Source of the DNA: Alteraurantiacibacter buctensis
GTDB taxonomy: Bacteria > Pseudomonadota > Alphaproteobacteria > Sphingomonadales > Sphingomonadaceae
Direction: 5' to 3'
Length of the DNA: 64,000 bases
Assembly: GCF_009827655.1 (NCBI RefSeq)
Contig: NZ_WTYV01000001.1
Location: 248,001-312,000, forward strand
The translations under genes were made by a program, and so were the position numbers. The notes beneath the pieces are model-generated. The model was not told where the DNA came from, searched no databases, and was given only the letters and a program-made list of their open reading frames with translations. Positions 47,415-56,861 of the stretch are shown here, one piece after another; within the stretch, counting starts at the first letter, position 1; the number at the start of each line of letters is the position of its first letter.

Positions 47415-49657
47415 GTCTCGTCACCTCCGGCGGCATCGCCGTACTCATCGTCGGGTGTGGGTATCGCCTCGGATCCGGCAATCAGCCTGTCATAGGCATC
47501 GGCGGCAAAACGCGGACGGATGAACCAACTCGGCCTCGAATCTGCCTCGATCCCCGGTGGTGGCGCGAGGTCTCGCCGTCCGATAAATCCGTCCCCTACA
47601 ACCGCATGAATGCGGCTCCAGTCCTCGAAGAAATACTCTTGAAGTAGCGGTATTACGTTGTCGCTCATCACCCGGTCGATTTCGTCCCGCGATCCGCAAG
47701 CCATAAAGAAGGCATGACCAATGCGATGATCGCGATCGATCAGATATTCGATCCGGTCATTGATCCTGTCCAGCAGGCGACGAAGGGGTACGCCATCAAC
47801 CTGTTCGGGCAGCAGTCGCGATTCAGGGGCTACTTCCCGAAAAGTGAATCGCCGCCGCAGCGCCGTGTCAAGGAGCGCGATTGAGCGATCGGCGGTGTTC
47901 ATCGTGCCAATTATGTGGAGATTGGCGGGGACGCCGAAGGTCTTCTTCGAATAGGGAAGTGTGAGGGTGAGCGAATTGGGCATGCCCAGCCGCTTGTCCG
48001 GTTCGATCAGGGTGATGAGTTCGCCAAACACCTTGGAGACATTGGCGCGGTTAATCTCGTCAATGATCAGGACATGAGGAAGGGGCGCCGTTGGAGTTAC
48101 ATCACCGCCCCCCTGACCGATCAGCGCCGAGATCGCGCCGAGGTCCACGTCATTTTTCCTCAGGGGGTAGATTGTTTTTCGGGCAAACTGGACTGGCGTG
48201 ATGTCGCTGGCCATGCGTCCGTCCGGGTCGCTCCAAAGCCAGCGGACCTTCCGGCGATGAGAATAACGGCCACTGGCGCGTGGAGCGTATTCGTACTCCC
48301 CTTCCACGAGCCCGATGGCGCGGAATCGGGATAGCCCTTTCGAAACAATGATCAGATCGCCGATGTCGAGGTCGTTGCGGAACACGTCCGTGGACTGGAT
48401 CGGCCCGGTTTGCAGGGTAAAGTTCTTTTCGGGATGCTTGGATAACGCTTCACGCAAGATCTGGCCCCGGTCCTCGAATCTCGGGTCGCTCCAATCAATG
48501 TCCGTGAATCCGAAGAGCGCGTAACCATTGACCAGGGATTCCTCGAAAACCCATGCCGAGTCGGGATCGCTCGCATCGCCCAAAGACATCTTAAAAATGC
48601 CGCGGTCGGATATAGCGAATGGCGCATCGCCAGAGGTGAGTGGCGCGAACCTCGCTCGGGACGCAATCTGTTGAAATATGCCAGGCTCGGGCCGAAGCTC
48701 AAATCCTGCCGCGTTACCCTCGTCGTTCTCGATAGGAACAGGGCGAAGCCCTTCCACGAAATCCTCGTAGCTGAAATTCTGGTGGAAGGTCACGAAAGCG
48801 ATCCGTCCCACCTCGACGAGCTCTGCGTAGCTTGCCATCAGTTCGGCGCGGCTTGCCCCTGCGGTCTCGCCGCATAGCCGCACGGCCTCCGCCGCCGACG
48901 CGTAAGTTTTGCCGGTGCCCGGCGGGCCATAGAGGATGAGGTTGGTTGGTTTGATCATGGCCGCCTCGGGTGCCTTTTCCTCGCTAGTTGACGGTTGAGC
49001 CGATCTGACGGCCAACAGCTCATTTGCTGAGCCCGTTCGGGGAATCCCCAATGCTGCGGCGATCTCGGCCGCGACCTCGTAAGAAGTCAATTTCTGCTTG
49101 CCGTACGCGAGATATGGACGCCGTCCATTGTTCGAGCGCAGAACGCGTACTGACTTTCCTTCAAGTATTAGCGCTCTTGCGACCTCGACAATGTCGGTCG
49201 TCTCCTCAGCATCTTCCGTCTTGTTGGAGGCACCGCGGATGCGGAATGCTTTGTTTCCGGTTTGCTGGTTGACCTGTCTTACCGGCCAGTGCGGCGTACC
49301 CGTATCGTCGAGCAATAATACGCGTTTGTCTGCGTCGTCGCTGTCAAACGTTGTGCCCGCTCTGTCGCTATCGGCACGAAAATTCGCGTAATAAGACAAA
49401 GTCGAGCGGTAATGAGACAGGTTAGCATACAGGTTTCCATTGATAGGAAACGGCGCAGGATTTGGTCGGTTGGCGCGCTCATCGGACTTTGAGTAGCTTA
49501 ACTCAGCTTTGATGGAGTCAAAGCCATCTGCGTCAAATGCTTCGTCGAGATCTCCAAAGTGAGTTTCAAGGCGCTTGGCATCGGTAACTTGGGTATTCTG
49601 GGTAGAGAGAGAATGCCCTTGCGCCTGCATCCACGCCCTGAAATCAGACTCTCTCAC
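47411..49657 (-). CDS. mcrB: McrB-like AAA+ GTPase with domain inserted in the motor
   Basis: 748 aa. An N-terminal target-recognition region (1-230), then AAA+: Walker A GPPGTGKT (244-251), Walker B VLIIDEINRANV (about 529-540), and the McrB-specific MNTADRS signature (586-592). Between Walker A and B lies an unusually long insert, about 349-500, with beta-rich sequence (GDLIIVSKGLSRFRAIGLVEGEYEY) resembling an EVE/PUA-like fold that could read modified bases. Overlaps mcrC by ATGA. Confidence 0.9.
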   Translation of the reverse strand: MRESDFRAWMQAQGHSLSTQNTQVTDAKRLETHFGDLDEAFDADGFDSIKAELSYSKSDERANRPNPAPFPINGNLYANLSHYRSTLSYYANFRADSDRAGTTFDSDDADKRVLLLDDTGTPHWPVRQVNQQTGNKAFRIRGASNKTEDAEETTDIVEVARALILEGKSVRVLRSNNGRRPYLAYGKQKLTSYEVAAEIAAALGIPRTGSANELLAVRSAQPSTSEEKAPEAAMIKPTNLILYGPPGTGKTYASAAEAVRLCGETAGASRAELMASYAELVEVGRIAFVTFHQNFSYEDFVEGLRPVPIENDEGNAAGFELRPEPGIFQQIASRARFAPLTSGDAPFAISDRGIFKMSLGDASDPDSAWVFEESLVNGYALFGFTDIDWSDPRFEDRGQILREALSKHPEKNFTLQTGPIQSTDVFRNDLDIGDLIIVSKGLSRFRAIGLVEGEYEYAPRASGRYSHRRKVRWLWSDPDGRMASDITPVQFARKTIYPLRKNDVDLGAISALIGQGGGDVTPTAPLPHVLIIDEINRANVSKVFGELITLIEPDKRLGMPNSLTLTLPYSKKTFGVPANLHIIGTMNTADRSIALLDTALRRRFTFREVAPESRLLPEQVDGVPLRRLLDRINDRIEYLIDRDHRIGHAFFMACGSRDEIDRVMSDNVIPLLQEYFFEDWSRIHAVVGDGFIGRRDLAPPPGIEADSRPSWFIRPRFAADAYDRLIAGSEAIPTPDDEYGDAAGGDET

Positions 49658-49760
49658 GTCACTCCCTCCTCGATCATCCAGGCAAGTGTATTGACCAATC
49701 TCAGCGTCCGCGGATGACCTGACCTATGCGCGGTGTAACTTAGAAAAGTAACGTGTTGGG

Positions 49761-50450
49761 CTATCGAACGATTGCTCGGCGATATCCCGCCGCTTGGGCG
49801 TCTGCCTCAGAGCAAAACATCTCTTCTGCCCTGGTTTGGTTGTAATAGGGCATGCCTGGCAAATGGTAGATCCACTCGCCTCGCCGGTTGCGGTTGCCCT
49901 TGATTACGCATCCGCCAGCAAATGCAGTCTCGGCGGGCCTCCTGGTCCTCGATGCAGTCGGTCGAGACGGGGGCGCCGGGGTCTCGTTGCCCGCCATCCG
50001 GTAGTTCTGCGGCAGATCGAACTCCGAGCGCCAGATGCCGTGGCGCTCGGCACGCGCCCGAGTTTCATCCGCCACATAGGCATTGCTGAAACTGCGATAG
50101 GCGGTCGCCCACCCTTCGCTCACCATTGTCCGGTTAAGGTCAAATTGGCCCACCCGGCAGGTCGCCAAAAGTCGGCCGTAGGTGTCGCGCTCTACTCCCA
50201 TGCAGGTCACCGGGCCCACTGCAAGCAGGGCTTCAAGTTGCGCTTTGGATTCCTGTCCGCAGGCCCAGGTTTCGCCATTCAAGCGACAAGGCTGATCGAG
50301 CTCCGGGGCATCTATGCCATGCAGCCTAACTTGGGCCCCATCGACCGCTAAACTGTCTCCGTCGACGGCTGAGCCGGTCCCAACGATCGTCTCCGCTGCG
50401 ACGCTGCTAGGGGCTGCAATCAGTGCCAGGGCAAGAAAGGCTATCCGCAT
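49761..50450 (-). CDS. Exported thermonuclease (SNase) family protein
   Basis: 229 aa from ATG 50450 ([20 protein letters not shown] gives a signal peptide). An upstream in-frame extension to 50498 lacks it. The SNase core has [23 protein letters not shown] and [16 protein letters not shown], then a Pro/Arg linker and a C-terminal conserved block [25 protein letters not shown] secreted or periplasmic nuclease, ordinary housekeeping scavenging or defence cannot be told apart here. Confidence 0.88.
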   Translation of the reverse strand: MRIAFLALALIAAPSSVAAETIVGTGSAVDGDSLAVDGAQVRLHGIDAPELDQPCRLNGETWACGQESKAQLEALLAVGPVTCMGVERDTYGRLLATCRVGQFDLNRTMVSEGWATAYRSFSNAYVADETRARAERHGIWRSEFDLPQNYRMAGNETPAPPSRPTASRTRRPAETAFAGGCVIKGNRNRRGEWIYHLPGMPYYNQTRAEEMFCSEADAQAAGYRRAIVR

Positions 50451-50582
50451 GATCAAAGTCTCGCGCAATTTCGTGAAGCGCTCGTTACCGCTTAGCAAGA
50501 TCGGCCCAGTATAAGCCAGGTCTTAACTCGCCAGTGGACTGCGGCCCCCTGCCGTTTCTGCGTTTCCCGAAAGCAATTGCGT

Positions 50583-51782
50583 ATGACCCTTGTCCTCGTT
50601 GACGACGAAACTGGCCCGACGGTTGTTCACCGCGTGCCGCAGGGCATTGCTGCCGCTGAGCACCCCCTGCGCGACATCGTGTTTGCCCATCCGCAGATCC
50701 TGCCCCTTCACGAACTCGAGCCTGAGATTGGGCGTATTATTCCTGTAGCGATCGAGGTGAACTTGCCCGGCGCAGGCTTTGTCGACGTTCTGCTGGTCAG
50801 CGAGTACGGACGACTGATCATCGTCGAATGCAAATTGTGGCGTAACCCACAGGCCCGGCGCGAAGTCGTCGGCCAAATCCTCGATTACGCCCGCGAGCTT
50901 GCTCGTTACGGTTACGAGGATCTGCAGCGGGTCATCTCTAGTCGCCTCGGTCGCCGCGGCAACGTGCTCTATGAATTGGCAGCAGCTGCGGGGAGTCCCC
51001 TGGCGGAAGCCGATTTCGTCGATCGAGTGTCCCGCGATCTCGAAGCCGGTCGGTTCCTACTGATCATCGCTGGCGACGGCATAACCGAGGGCACCCGCAG
51101 GATCGGTGAATATCTCGGCGCGCAAGCAGGTCTCGCCTTCGACCTCGGGCTGGTCGAAATCGTCGAGTACCGATTCGACGATCCGCTAACCGGAACCGCG
51201 CGGCGCATCCTTCAACCCCGGCTGCTGGCCCGCACCCAGACCATCGAGCGCTATGTCATCCGTAGCGAAGTCCCGGGAGTGATGGTCGATCCGGTGGTCG
51301 AGGAGCCAGATCCCATCACGCGCGCGCGGCCCGAGGTCGCCGCCAACCACGCCACCTGGCGCGCCTTTGTCACCCGTTTCGTTGACGACACAGCGTTTGA
51401 CGATCCGGCCCAGATGCCGGCGCGTCACGGGGGCTTGAACTGGATGCGACTACCCATGCCCGGCCCCGTCGGCTTGACCCTTTACCGTTCGGGCACGACC
51501 GGCAATGTTGGAGCGTTCCTGCGTTACCGCGATGGCGAGGGTCTCGCGCTCTATGAAGAATTGCTGGCGCAGCGTGAGGCCATTGACGCGGAGTTTGCGG
51601 CAGCCGGACTGCCGGCGCCCGAGTGGACCACATCCGGTGACGAGCGGCACATCTCGGTTCTCACCCCTTCACCCGCTCCTTGGGATGCGGCACGCGAGGA
51701 GGACCAGCGTCAGTGGTTGGCGCGGGCGGCCAACGCGTTCGTTAACATCGTCGCGCCGCGGATCACCCGCGCTCTCGGGTAA
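50583..51782 (+). CDS. PD-(D/E)XK nuclease-domain protein of unknown family
   Basis: 399 aa from ATG 50583 (a TTG lies 6 nt upstream). Restriction-like core: FVDVLLVSEYGRLIIVECK with Asp68, Glu82 and Lys84, followed by WRNPQARREVVGQILDYA, the helix seen in DUF4268/archaeal Holliday-type families. The C-terminal half (about 230-399) has no recognised domain. The convergent gene overlaps its last 20 nt. A defence-type nuclease is likely from the neighbourhood. Confidence 0.6.
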   Translation: MTLVLVDDETGPTVVHRVPQGIAAAEHPLRDIVFAHPQILPLHELEPEIGRIIPVAIEVNLPGAGFVDVLLVSEYGRLIIVECKLWRNPQARREVVGQILDYARELARYGYEDLQRVISSRLGRRGNVLYELAAAAGSPLAEADFVDRVSRDLEAGRFLLIIAGDGITEGTRRIGEYLGAQAGLAFDLGLVEIVEYRFDDPLTGTARRILQPRLLARTQTIERYVIRSEVPGVMVDPVVEEPDPITRARPEVAANHATWRAFVTRFVDDTAFDDPAQMPARHGGLNWMRLPMPGPVGLTLYRSGTTGNVGAFLRYRDGEGLALYEELLAQREAIDAEFAAAGLPAPEWTTSGDERHISVLTPSPAPWDAAREEDQRQWLARAANAFVNIVAPRITRALG

Positions 51783-53244
51783 GCGCGGTCAGCACCAAGA
51801 CCATCGCCTCAGTGTCGCGCCGGCAATAGTCGAGCAGCGCGTCGCGGATTGCCCCGCGGCGCTCGCGGCTCGTGGCAGGATCGGTCGCCTCGAGGTAGCC
51901 CGCCTGTGCATCGGTCCCAGACTTCACCTCGACCAGATCGGCATAGCCAATGTCGGCCAACGTCGGCAGCACCGCTTTGATCGACCAACTGCCGCGCATG
52001 TCGCGGTGGTAATAGTGTCGGCGCGCCAGCGGCAGCAGATCGACCAGCCGATCAGCGAGGCTCTCCAGCACTCGGGCAAGGTCTGGACAATGACGCGCCA
52101 GCCCGAGGATGCAGCTGCGCTCGAACGCCATGTTCCAGGCGATGACTGCGCCTTCCTGTGGGAGCCGCGCCAAGGCTTCGGCGCACGCACGGCGCGGATC
52201 GCCGCCGTCCAGCGAAAGAAACTCGCTGTGAGTCATGGTTCCGTCGGCGTTTTCGATATGCGCCGAGAACTGGAACGGCACTTGCTGGAACGGCCGCGTT
52301 CCCAGCCAGCGTGGTATGGAGGGGGCAATGGTCTCAAAGTCGAGATAGGTCCGAGGCCAGGCCCAGCCGGCCGTCGCCGCGCGGATGGCCTCCGCCTCGT
52401 GCCACACTTCGCCCGTTACCGTAGCATGATGGATCCGGCTAAGCTTGGGGCTCGGCATCTCGTCCGCCGGCACCTGAGTGAGGTCGGCGATACCGCCGGT
52501 CTTGAGTTTGGCGGCAACCTTCTTGCCGGCCGCGTCAGGCAAGATGTCGACCGGCCACTCGGGCGCCTCCGGTTCATTCCGACTGCACCAGCCGATGAAA
52601 GAACAGGTAAACGGACTAATGCAGTGATCGCCGCGCTCAATTGGCGGTTCGTCACTGGCCAGCACCGCGCGCGCCTCGGCGACCACTTCGGCCCGCGTTT
52701 CCATGATAGTCGCGACCCGTTCATCGACCCGAGTGTCGGTGAACAGGCCCGCATAGTCGCCCTCGCGCTCGAGTGTGAAGTCGCGATCGACGTGACGGAT
52801 CGCTGATGAGCGAACCTCGACGCCAGCATTGCGCATGACCCACAGCTGGGTGGCGAGATCACCGATGTGATAGTCCTTCACGCCGGTGGTATTCTTGACT
52901 TCGGCCATGTGCCAACCGCCCTCCACGGGCTCGAGGATGTCCACCCGCACCAGCACGCCATCGTGGGCAAAGGTCGCCTCGAAGATCGGTCGGTCGTGGC
53001 CTTGGGCTAGCAGCGAAGAGGTCTGCTCGACCGCCCGCCCCATCCCGCCTTCCGCGCTGACCATGACTCCTCCGGGGACCAAGCTGCAGGCTAACTCGCC
53101 CACCCTGTGCCCCTCGGCGAAGCCGCGCTGCATATCGGGCTGCTCGTCGGCGAGCTCGGGCCGGTGGACCGACAGCCACAGCCGCTTGGGGCACTGCTCG
53201 AACAGCGTGATGCGCGATTTGGAAAGACCAGCCTGGCGAGTCAT
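51763..53244 (-). CDS. DUF2779 nuclease-like protein
   Basis: 493 aa from ATG 53244 (MTRQAGLSKSRITLFEQCPKRLWL). The N-terminal half resembles Cas4/RecB nucleases with the fitting Cys pattern CPKRLWL and CISPFTCSFIGWC that could hold an Fe-S cluster, plus AEVKNTTGVKDYHIGDLATQ. The C-terminal half contains YLDFETIAPSIP, AWNMAFERSC and a late LLDYCRRDTEAM, as in DEDD exonucleases. The dual nuclease layout is the DUF2779 pattern. The start overlaps the small upstream gene (ATGA). Confidence 0.78.
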   Translation of the reverse strand: MTRQAGLSKSRITLFEQCPKRLWLSVHRPELADEQPDMQRGFAEGHRVGELACSLVPGGVMVSAEGGMGRAVEQTSSLLAQGHDRPIFEATFAHDGVLVRVDILEPVEGGWHMAEVKNTTGVKDYHIGDLATQLWVMRNAGVEVRSSAIRHVDRDFTLEREGDYAGLFTDTRVDERVATIMETRAEVVAEARAVLASDEPPIERGDHCISPFTCSFIGWCSRNEPEAPEWPVDILPDAAGKKVAAKLKTGGIADLTQVPADEMPSPKLSRIHHATVTGEVWHEAEAIRAATAGWAWPRTYLDFETIAPSIPRWLGTRPFQQVPFQFSAHIENADGTMTHSEFLSLDGGDPRRACAEALARLPQEGAVIAWNMAFERSCILGLARHCPDLARVLESLADRLVDLLPLARRHYYHRDMRGSWSIKAVLPTLADIGYADLVEVKSGTDAQAGYLEATDPATSRERRGAIRDALLDYCRRDTEAMVLVLTALTRERG

Positions 53245-53465
53245 TCTTGAGACCTTGCTTCGGCCAGAGTAGCAATCGCTATTGCGATCACCTTGAGGTC
53301 TTGTCCGACATCGTGGAGTTGGCCGCTCAGATCGGACATACGTTTCGCCGTGGCATCGGACGCTCCACCTTGGTCTGCACACAGGGTGCCGTGCTCGAGA
53401 CGCCGCGCTGCCATCGCGAAGAGCTCGCCCGGCAAACAGTCTCGTTCGTCATCGCTTACTAACAC
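53241..53465 (-). CDS. Small hypothetical protein coupled to DUF2779
   Basis: 74 aa from a GTG at 53465, mostly helical (LSGQLHDVGQDLKVIAIAIATLAEA). The stop overlaps the DUF2779 start codon by 4 nt (ATGA), which supports real translation and coupling. No family recognised. Confidence 0.5.
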   Translation of the reverse strand: MLVSDDERDCLPGELFAMAARRLEHGTLCADQGGASDATAKRMSDLSGQLHDVGQDLKVIAIAIATLAEARSQE

Positions 53466-53596
53466 GTCCCTATGAAGCGGCGATTTTTACGCCAAGTCCA
53501 GTAGCAGCTTCGTGCCTAAGAAGACGACGCGGCCCCTTGCCCGCAAATGTTGGCGCACGACTTGCGTCATTCGGCCAATACGGGCAGCCTCTATGT

Positions 53597-55531
53597 ATGG
53601 ACCGGGCCTATCTAGCCATCGCGGCAACCGAGGTTGCCGCATCGAGCGACAATGAACTTTACGGCCAGCTTGCCCGCAAACTTCCTTTCGAGGTCGAACC
53701 CACCCAGCGAGCCGCATGGGAATATCAAATCGAGCATTTGCGGGAGCTGGCCCAAGACCTCCCCGATGCCCATTTCTTCATCGAATTTCTGATCCCGCGC
53801 ATGGGACGCCGCGCCGACCTGATCATCGTCACGGGCGGCATCGTATTTGTGGTCGAGTATAAGATCGGCGCGAGGCGGCTTGATCGATCCAGTCTCGACC
53901 AGGTTTATGGCTATGGGCTCGACCTGAAGCACTTTCACGAAACCAGCCACCACCTTCCCATTGTCCCGATCCTCGTTGCTAGCGAAGTCGGCGAATGCCC
54001 AACGCCCGTGATTGACTGGGATGTGGACGGCCTCGCCCGCCCGGTTGGATTGGGCCCTAGTCAGCTTGCGAACTTCATCGCGCAGCTCGTCATTGCTGAA
54101 GATCGGCCCTCAATCGACGTCGCGCACTGGTTTGCTGGCCGCTATCGGCCAACACCGACGATCGTCGAGGCTGCGCAAGCGCTTTACGGTGGGCATGACG
54201 TCGAAGAGATATCGCGGTCGGAAGCCGGCGCCGAAAATCTCACTCGCACATCTGACTACGTTTCGCAGGTGATCGAAGGAGCAAAACAGGACCGCCGCAA
54301 GATCATCTGCTTCATTACCGGTGTACCCGGCTCAGGAAAGACCCTCGCTGGCCTCAACCTGGCAACTGCTCGCCAGCGCGCGCACAGCGAAGAGCACGCC
54401 GTCTTTTTATCGGGCAACGGGCCCCTGGTCGAAGTCTTGCGGGAGGCTCTTGCTCTCGATGCTGTGGCTCGCGCCAAAGACGCCGGGGAACGACCATCGA
54501 AGGTTCAAGAGCACCGGCGTGCATCGGCATTCATCCAGAACATCCATCACTTTCGTGACGAAGCATTGGCAAGCGACCAGCCGCCGGTCGAGAAGGTCGC
54601 TATCTTCGACGAAGCCCAGCGCGCTTGGGATGTCGAGCAGACCTCGAAGTTTATGCAGCAGAAGCGCGGGCAGCGCGGCTTTTCCATGTCTGAGCCGGAG
54701 TTCTTGCTCAGCGTGATGGATCGCCATCCTGACTGGTGTGCGATCATTTGCCTGGTTGGCGGAGGACAAGAGATCAACACCGGTGAGGCCGGGATCGACG
54801 AATGGCTGCGCGCCATCGAACGCAGCTTTCCACATTGGGATGTGCACGTCTCACCGACACTTCAGCATGGGAATGCGATTGCGAATATCACGCAGAGTGA
54901 GGGCCTTCATCTTTCCACCTCAATCCGGTCGTTCCGAGCTGAGAAGCTCTCCGACTTCGTAGGGCATGTGATCGCCGGAGATGTTGAAAAGGCGCGCCAG
55001 GTCCAAGCTGAATTGACCCATTTTCCGTTGCTGGTGACACGAGACTTGGCAGCCGCGCGCCAGTGGCTGCGTTCGATGCGGAGAGGCACAGAACGGGCCG
55101 GATTACTGGCCTCTTCCAACGCGGCTCGCCTCAAACCTCACGGGATCTTCGTGAAAGCCAAGATCGAGCCAGCGAAATGGTTCTTGGCCCCCCTCGACGA
55201 CGTACGCTCGTCCGATGCACTTGAAGATGCAGCAACTGAGTTTGACGTTCAGGGCCTCGAGCTCGACTGGGCATGCCTGTGTTGGGATGCCAATTTTCGT
55301 CGTGGTGCAGGCTGGGAAACGCATCAGTTCCGCGGTTCGCGATGGGAACAGATAAGTGACCCATCACGGCAAGCCTATTTAGCCAACTCCTACCGAGTGC
55401 TCATGACCAGGGCACGACAGGGTCTAATTGTCTATGTCCCCCGCGGCGATCATGAGGATAGAACGAGGCCAGGCAGTTTTTACGATCCGGTCTTCGAATA
55501 TCTCATGGCTGCGGGTCTCAGCGAGTTGTGA
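53597..55531 (+). CDS. DUF2075 (Schlafen group 3-like) nuclease-helicase
   Basis: 644 aa from ATG 53597. The N-terminus is a PD-(D/E)XK-like domain: RRADLIIV with Asp74, then VVEYK with Glu87 and Lys89. A SF1-type ATPase domain follows with Walker A GVPGSGKT (about 241-249), Walker B AIFDEAQRAWD, and a motif VI-like LANSYRVLMTRARQGLIVYVP near the end. This matches DUF2075 / Schlafen group 3 helicase proteins, often found in defence islands. Single gene on + strand between two minus-strand blocks. Confidence 0.85.
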   Translation: MDRAYLAIAATEVAASSDNELYGQLARKLPFEVEPTQRAAWEYQIEHLRELAQDLPDAHFFIEFLIPRMGRRADLIIVTGGIVFVVEYKIGARRLDRSSLDQVYGYGLDLKHFHETSHHLPIVPILVASEVGECPTPVIDWDVDGLARPVGLGPSQLANFIAQLVIAEDRPSIDVAHWFAGRYRPTPTIVEAAQALYGGHDVEEISRSEAGAENLTRTSDYVSQVIEGAKQDRRKIICFITGVPGSGKTLAGLNLATARQRAHSEEHAVFLSGNGPLVEVLREALALDAVARAKDAGERPSKVQEHRRASAFIQNIHHFRDEALASDQPPVEKVAIFDEAQRAWDVEQTSKFMQQKRGQRGFSMSEPEFLLSVMDRHPDWCAIICLVGGGQEINTGEAGIDEWLRAIERSFPHWDVHVSPTLQHGNAIANITQSEGLHLSTSIRSFRAEKLSDFVGHVIAGDVEKARQVQAELTHFPLLVTRDLAAARQWLRSMRRGTERAGLLASSNAARLKPHGIFVKAKIEPAKWFLAPLDDVRSSDALEDAATEFDVQGLELDWACLCWDANFRRGAGWETHQFRGSRWEQISDPSRQAYLANSYRVLMTRARQGLIVYVPRGDHEDRTRPGSFYDPVFEYLMAAGLSEL

Positions 55532-55622
55532 TCGGCAGCCGAGGTACTCCAGCCTTACAAGACGGTGAGGGAGACGCTCGACCGGTTTCAATTCTAGTTA
55601 GTCCACCGCCACCCACGCCGGG

Positions 55623-55787
55623 CTACGTCTTCTTCGCGCCTTCAACTTCACCCGTCCGAGGGCCAATGCTCCCAACCTGAAAGCTGTCGTCACGCCATAA
55701 GGCTTCACTTAGTCGTACGAGGTCACTTGCTTCGGAAATGGTATGCTCCGTCTGTTGTGCCTGCTTCCCAAGTGTCAACCGGTGCAC
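55623..55787 (-). CDS. Possible 54-aa protein downstream of the cyclase-like gene
   Basis: Immediately after the TAA at 55791 the same frame restarts with a GTG at 55787 and stays open for 54 codons (MHRLTLGKQAQQTEHTIS..., ending EVEGAKKT) to a TAG. Hydrophilic, no recognised motif. Spacing of 3 nt after the upstream stop suggests reinitiation. Evidence is position and a plausible amino acid mix only. Confidence 0.35.
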   Translation of the reverse strand: MHRLTLGKQAQQTEHTISEASDLVRLSEALWRDDSFQVGSIGPRTGEVEGAKKT

Positions 55788-55790
55788 GTC

Positions 55791-56657
55791 TTAATCCGGT
55801 GGGCGTCTGCGGATAGCATCGCGAACGACATTTCCCGGCGCGATTTGTCTAGCGATATCGATCCCGTCGCGAAACCCTGGGATTTCGGCAAGAGAACCCT
55901 TTGGTCGCTGGGCCCCGCGAACCGAATGGAAGGTGGCCTCCAGCTTGTACTTCGGCATTTTCCAATCGATGGGTTCGTCGGCATAGATCCAGTCCGGCTT
56001 GGCACCATCGAAGATCAGGTTGTCGATGTAGAAGGCTGGACCCTCAAGCCCGAATTTTCCACCGCTCTGCTCAGCGATATATGCCTTTGAGAAGGCGAAG
56101 TTGGCTTGAAGCTGGGGCAGGACATCGAAGTGTTTTTCGATCGCCGCCGCTTCGCGAACGGCCTGATCGGCTGAGATGGTGCCGTCTGCCATTCGCCGCA
56201 ATATCGAGTCGAGATGTCCTGATGTATAGTCAATCGCGCGGCGGCTACCCTTGGCCCTTAGGCCCGGCGCAACGACCATACGCGCGCCGGCAAATCCATT
56301 CCGGATTTCGGACGATTGCACAGCACTGTAGAGGTCCCAGGCCCGGCAAAAGAAATCGACGGTGCTCGCCGAGCCGCGCAGCGAAAGATCACGATAGGCG
56401 ACAGCGCCGTCATTGAGCACGAGCGTTCGAAAATTACGAGTGCTGTGCTCGGCAACGAGACGGTGGAAGGTGCGGAGCCGATTGATCGGCCTTATCGCTT
56501 GATCCGCGATTGGATTGTAATCGACGTCCGCAATCATATTGGCATAACCGAGCAGATCGATCCATCCAACGATCGCGACCTTAAAAGGGAGACTGCTCGA
56601 GCCGCCCTTGCGGATCGCCGGTGTGCGAGTGCGTCTTAAATTGCTCGCGACAGCCAT
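55791..56657 (-). CDS. Uncharacterised protein with possible nucleotide-cyclase-like fold
   Basis: 288 aa. Two spaced motifs resemble class III cyclase metal sites: VAIVGWIDLLGYANM (D-I/L-x-G-F/Y pattern) near residue 35 and LVLNDGAVAYRD near 80, followed by GARMVVAPGLRA, matching the usual order of D1, D2 and a later Gly/Arg-containing strand. I do not recognise a named family. It diverges from the giant STAND gene, 204 bases away. Enzymatic activity is not demonstrated by sequence. Confidence 0.5.
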   Translation of the reverse strand: MAVASNLRRTRTPAIRKGGSSSLPFKVAIVGWIDLLGYANMIADVDYNPIADQAIRPINRLRTFHRLVAEHSTRNFRTLVLNDGAVAYRDLSLRGSASTVDFFCRAWDLYSAVQSSEIRNGFAGARMVVAPGLRAKGSRRAIDYTSGHLDSILRRMADGTISADQAVREAAAIEKHFDVLPQLQANFAFSKAYIAEQSGGKFGLEGPAFYIDNLIFDGAKPDWIYADEPIDWKMPKYKLEATFHSVRGAQRPKGSLAEIPGFRDGIDIARQIAPGNVVRDAIRRRPPD

Positions 56658-56861
56658 CTGCTTCCTCTTGAATCATGGAATCCGCGTGCGCGTAGGCTTC
56701 GCAGCTTGCATTGAATGTCTTCGCGCGCGGCGCCTTAGTCAAACACACTCTTCAAAACATTTCGCTGAATGTTGGATGGACAATAAGCGGGTGACTTGCC
56801 GCCCGAATTAGCTGAAGCTAGTCGCTGTAACTTTGACATTGACGAAGGGCAGAACGGGGGC

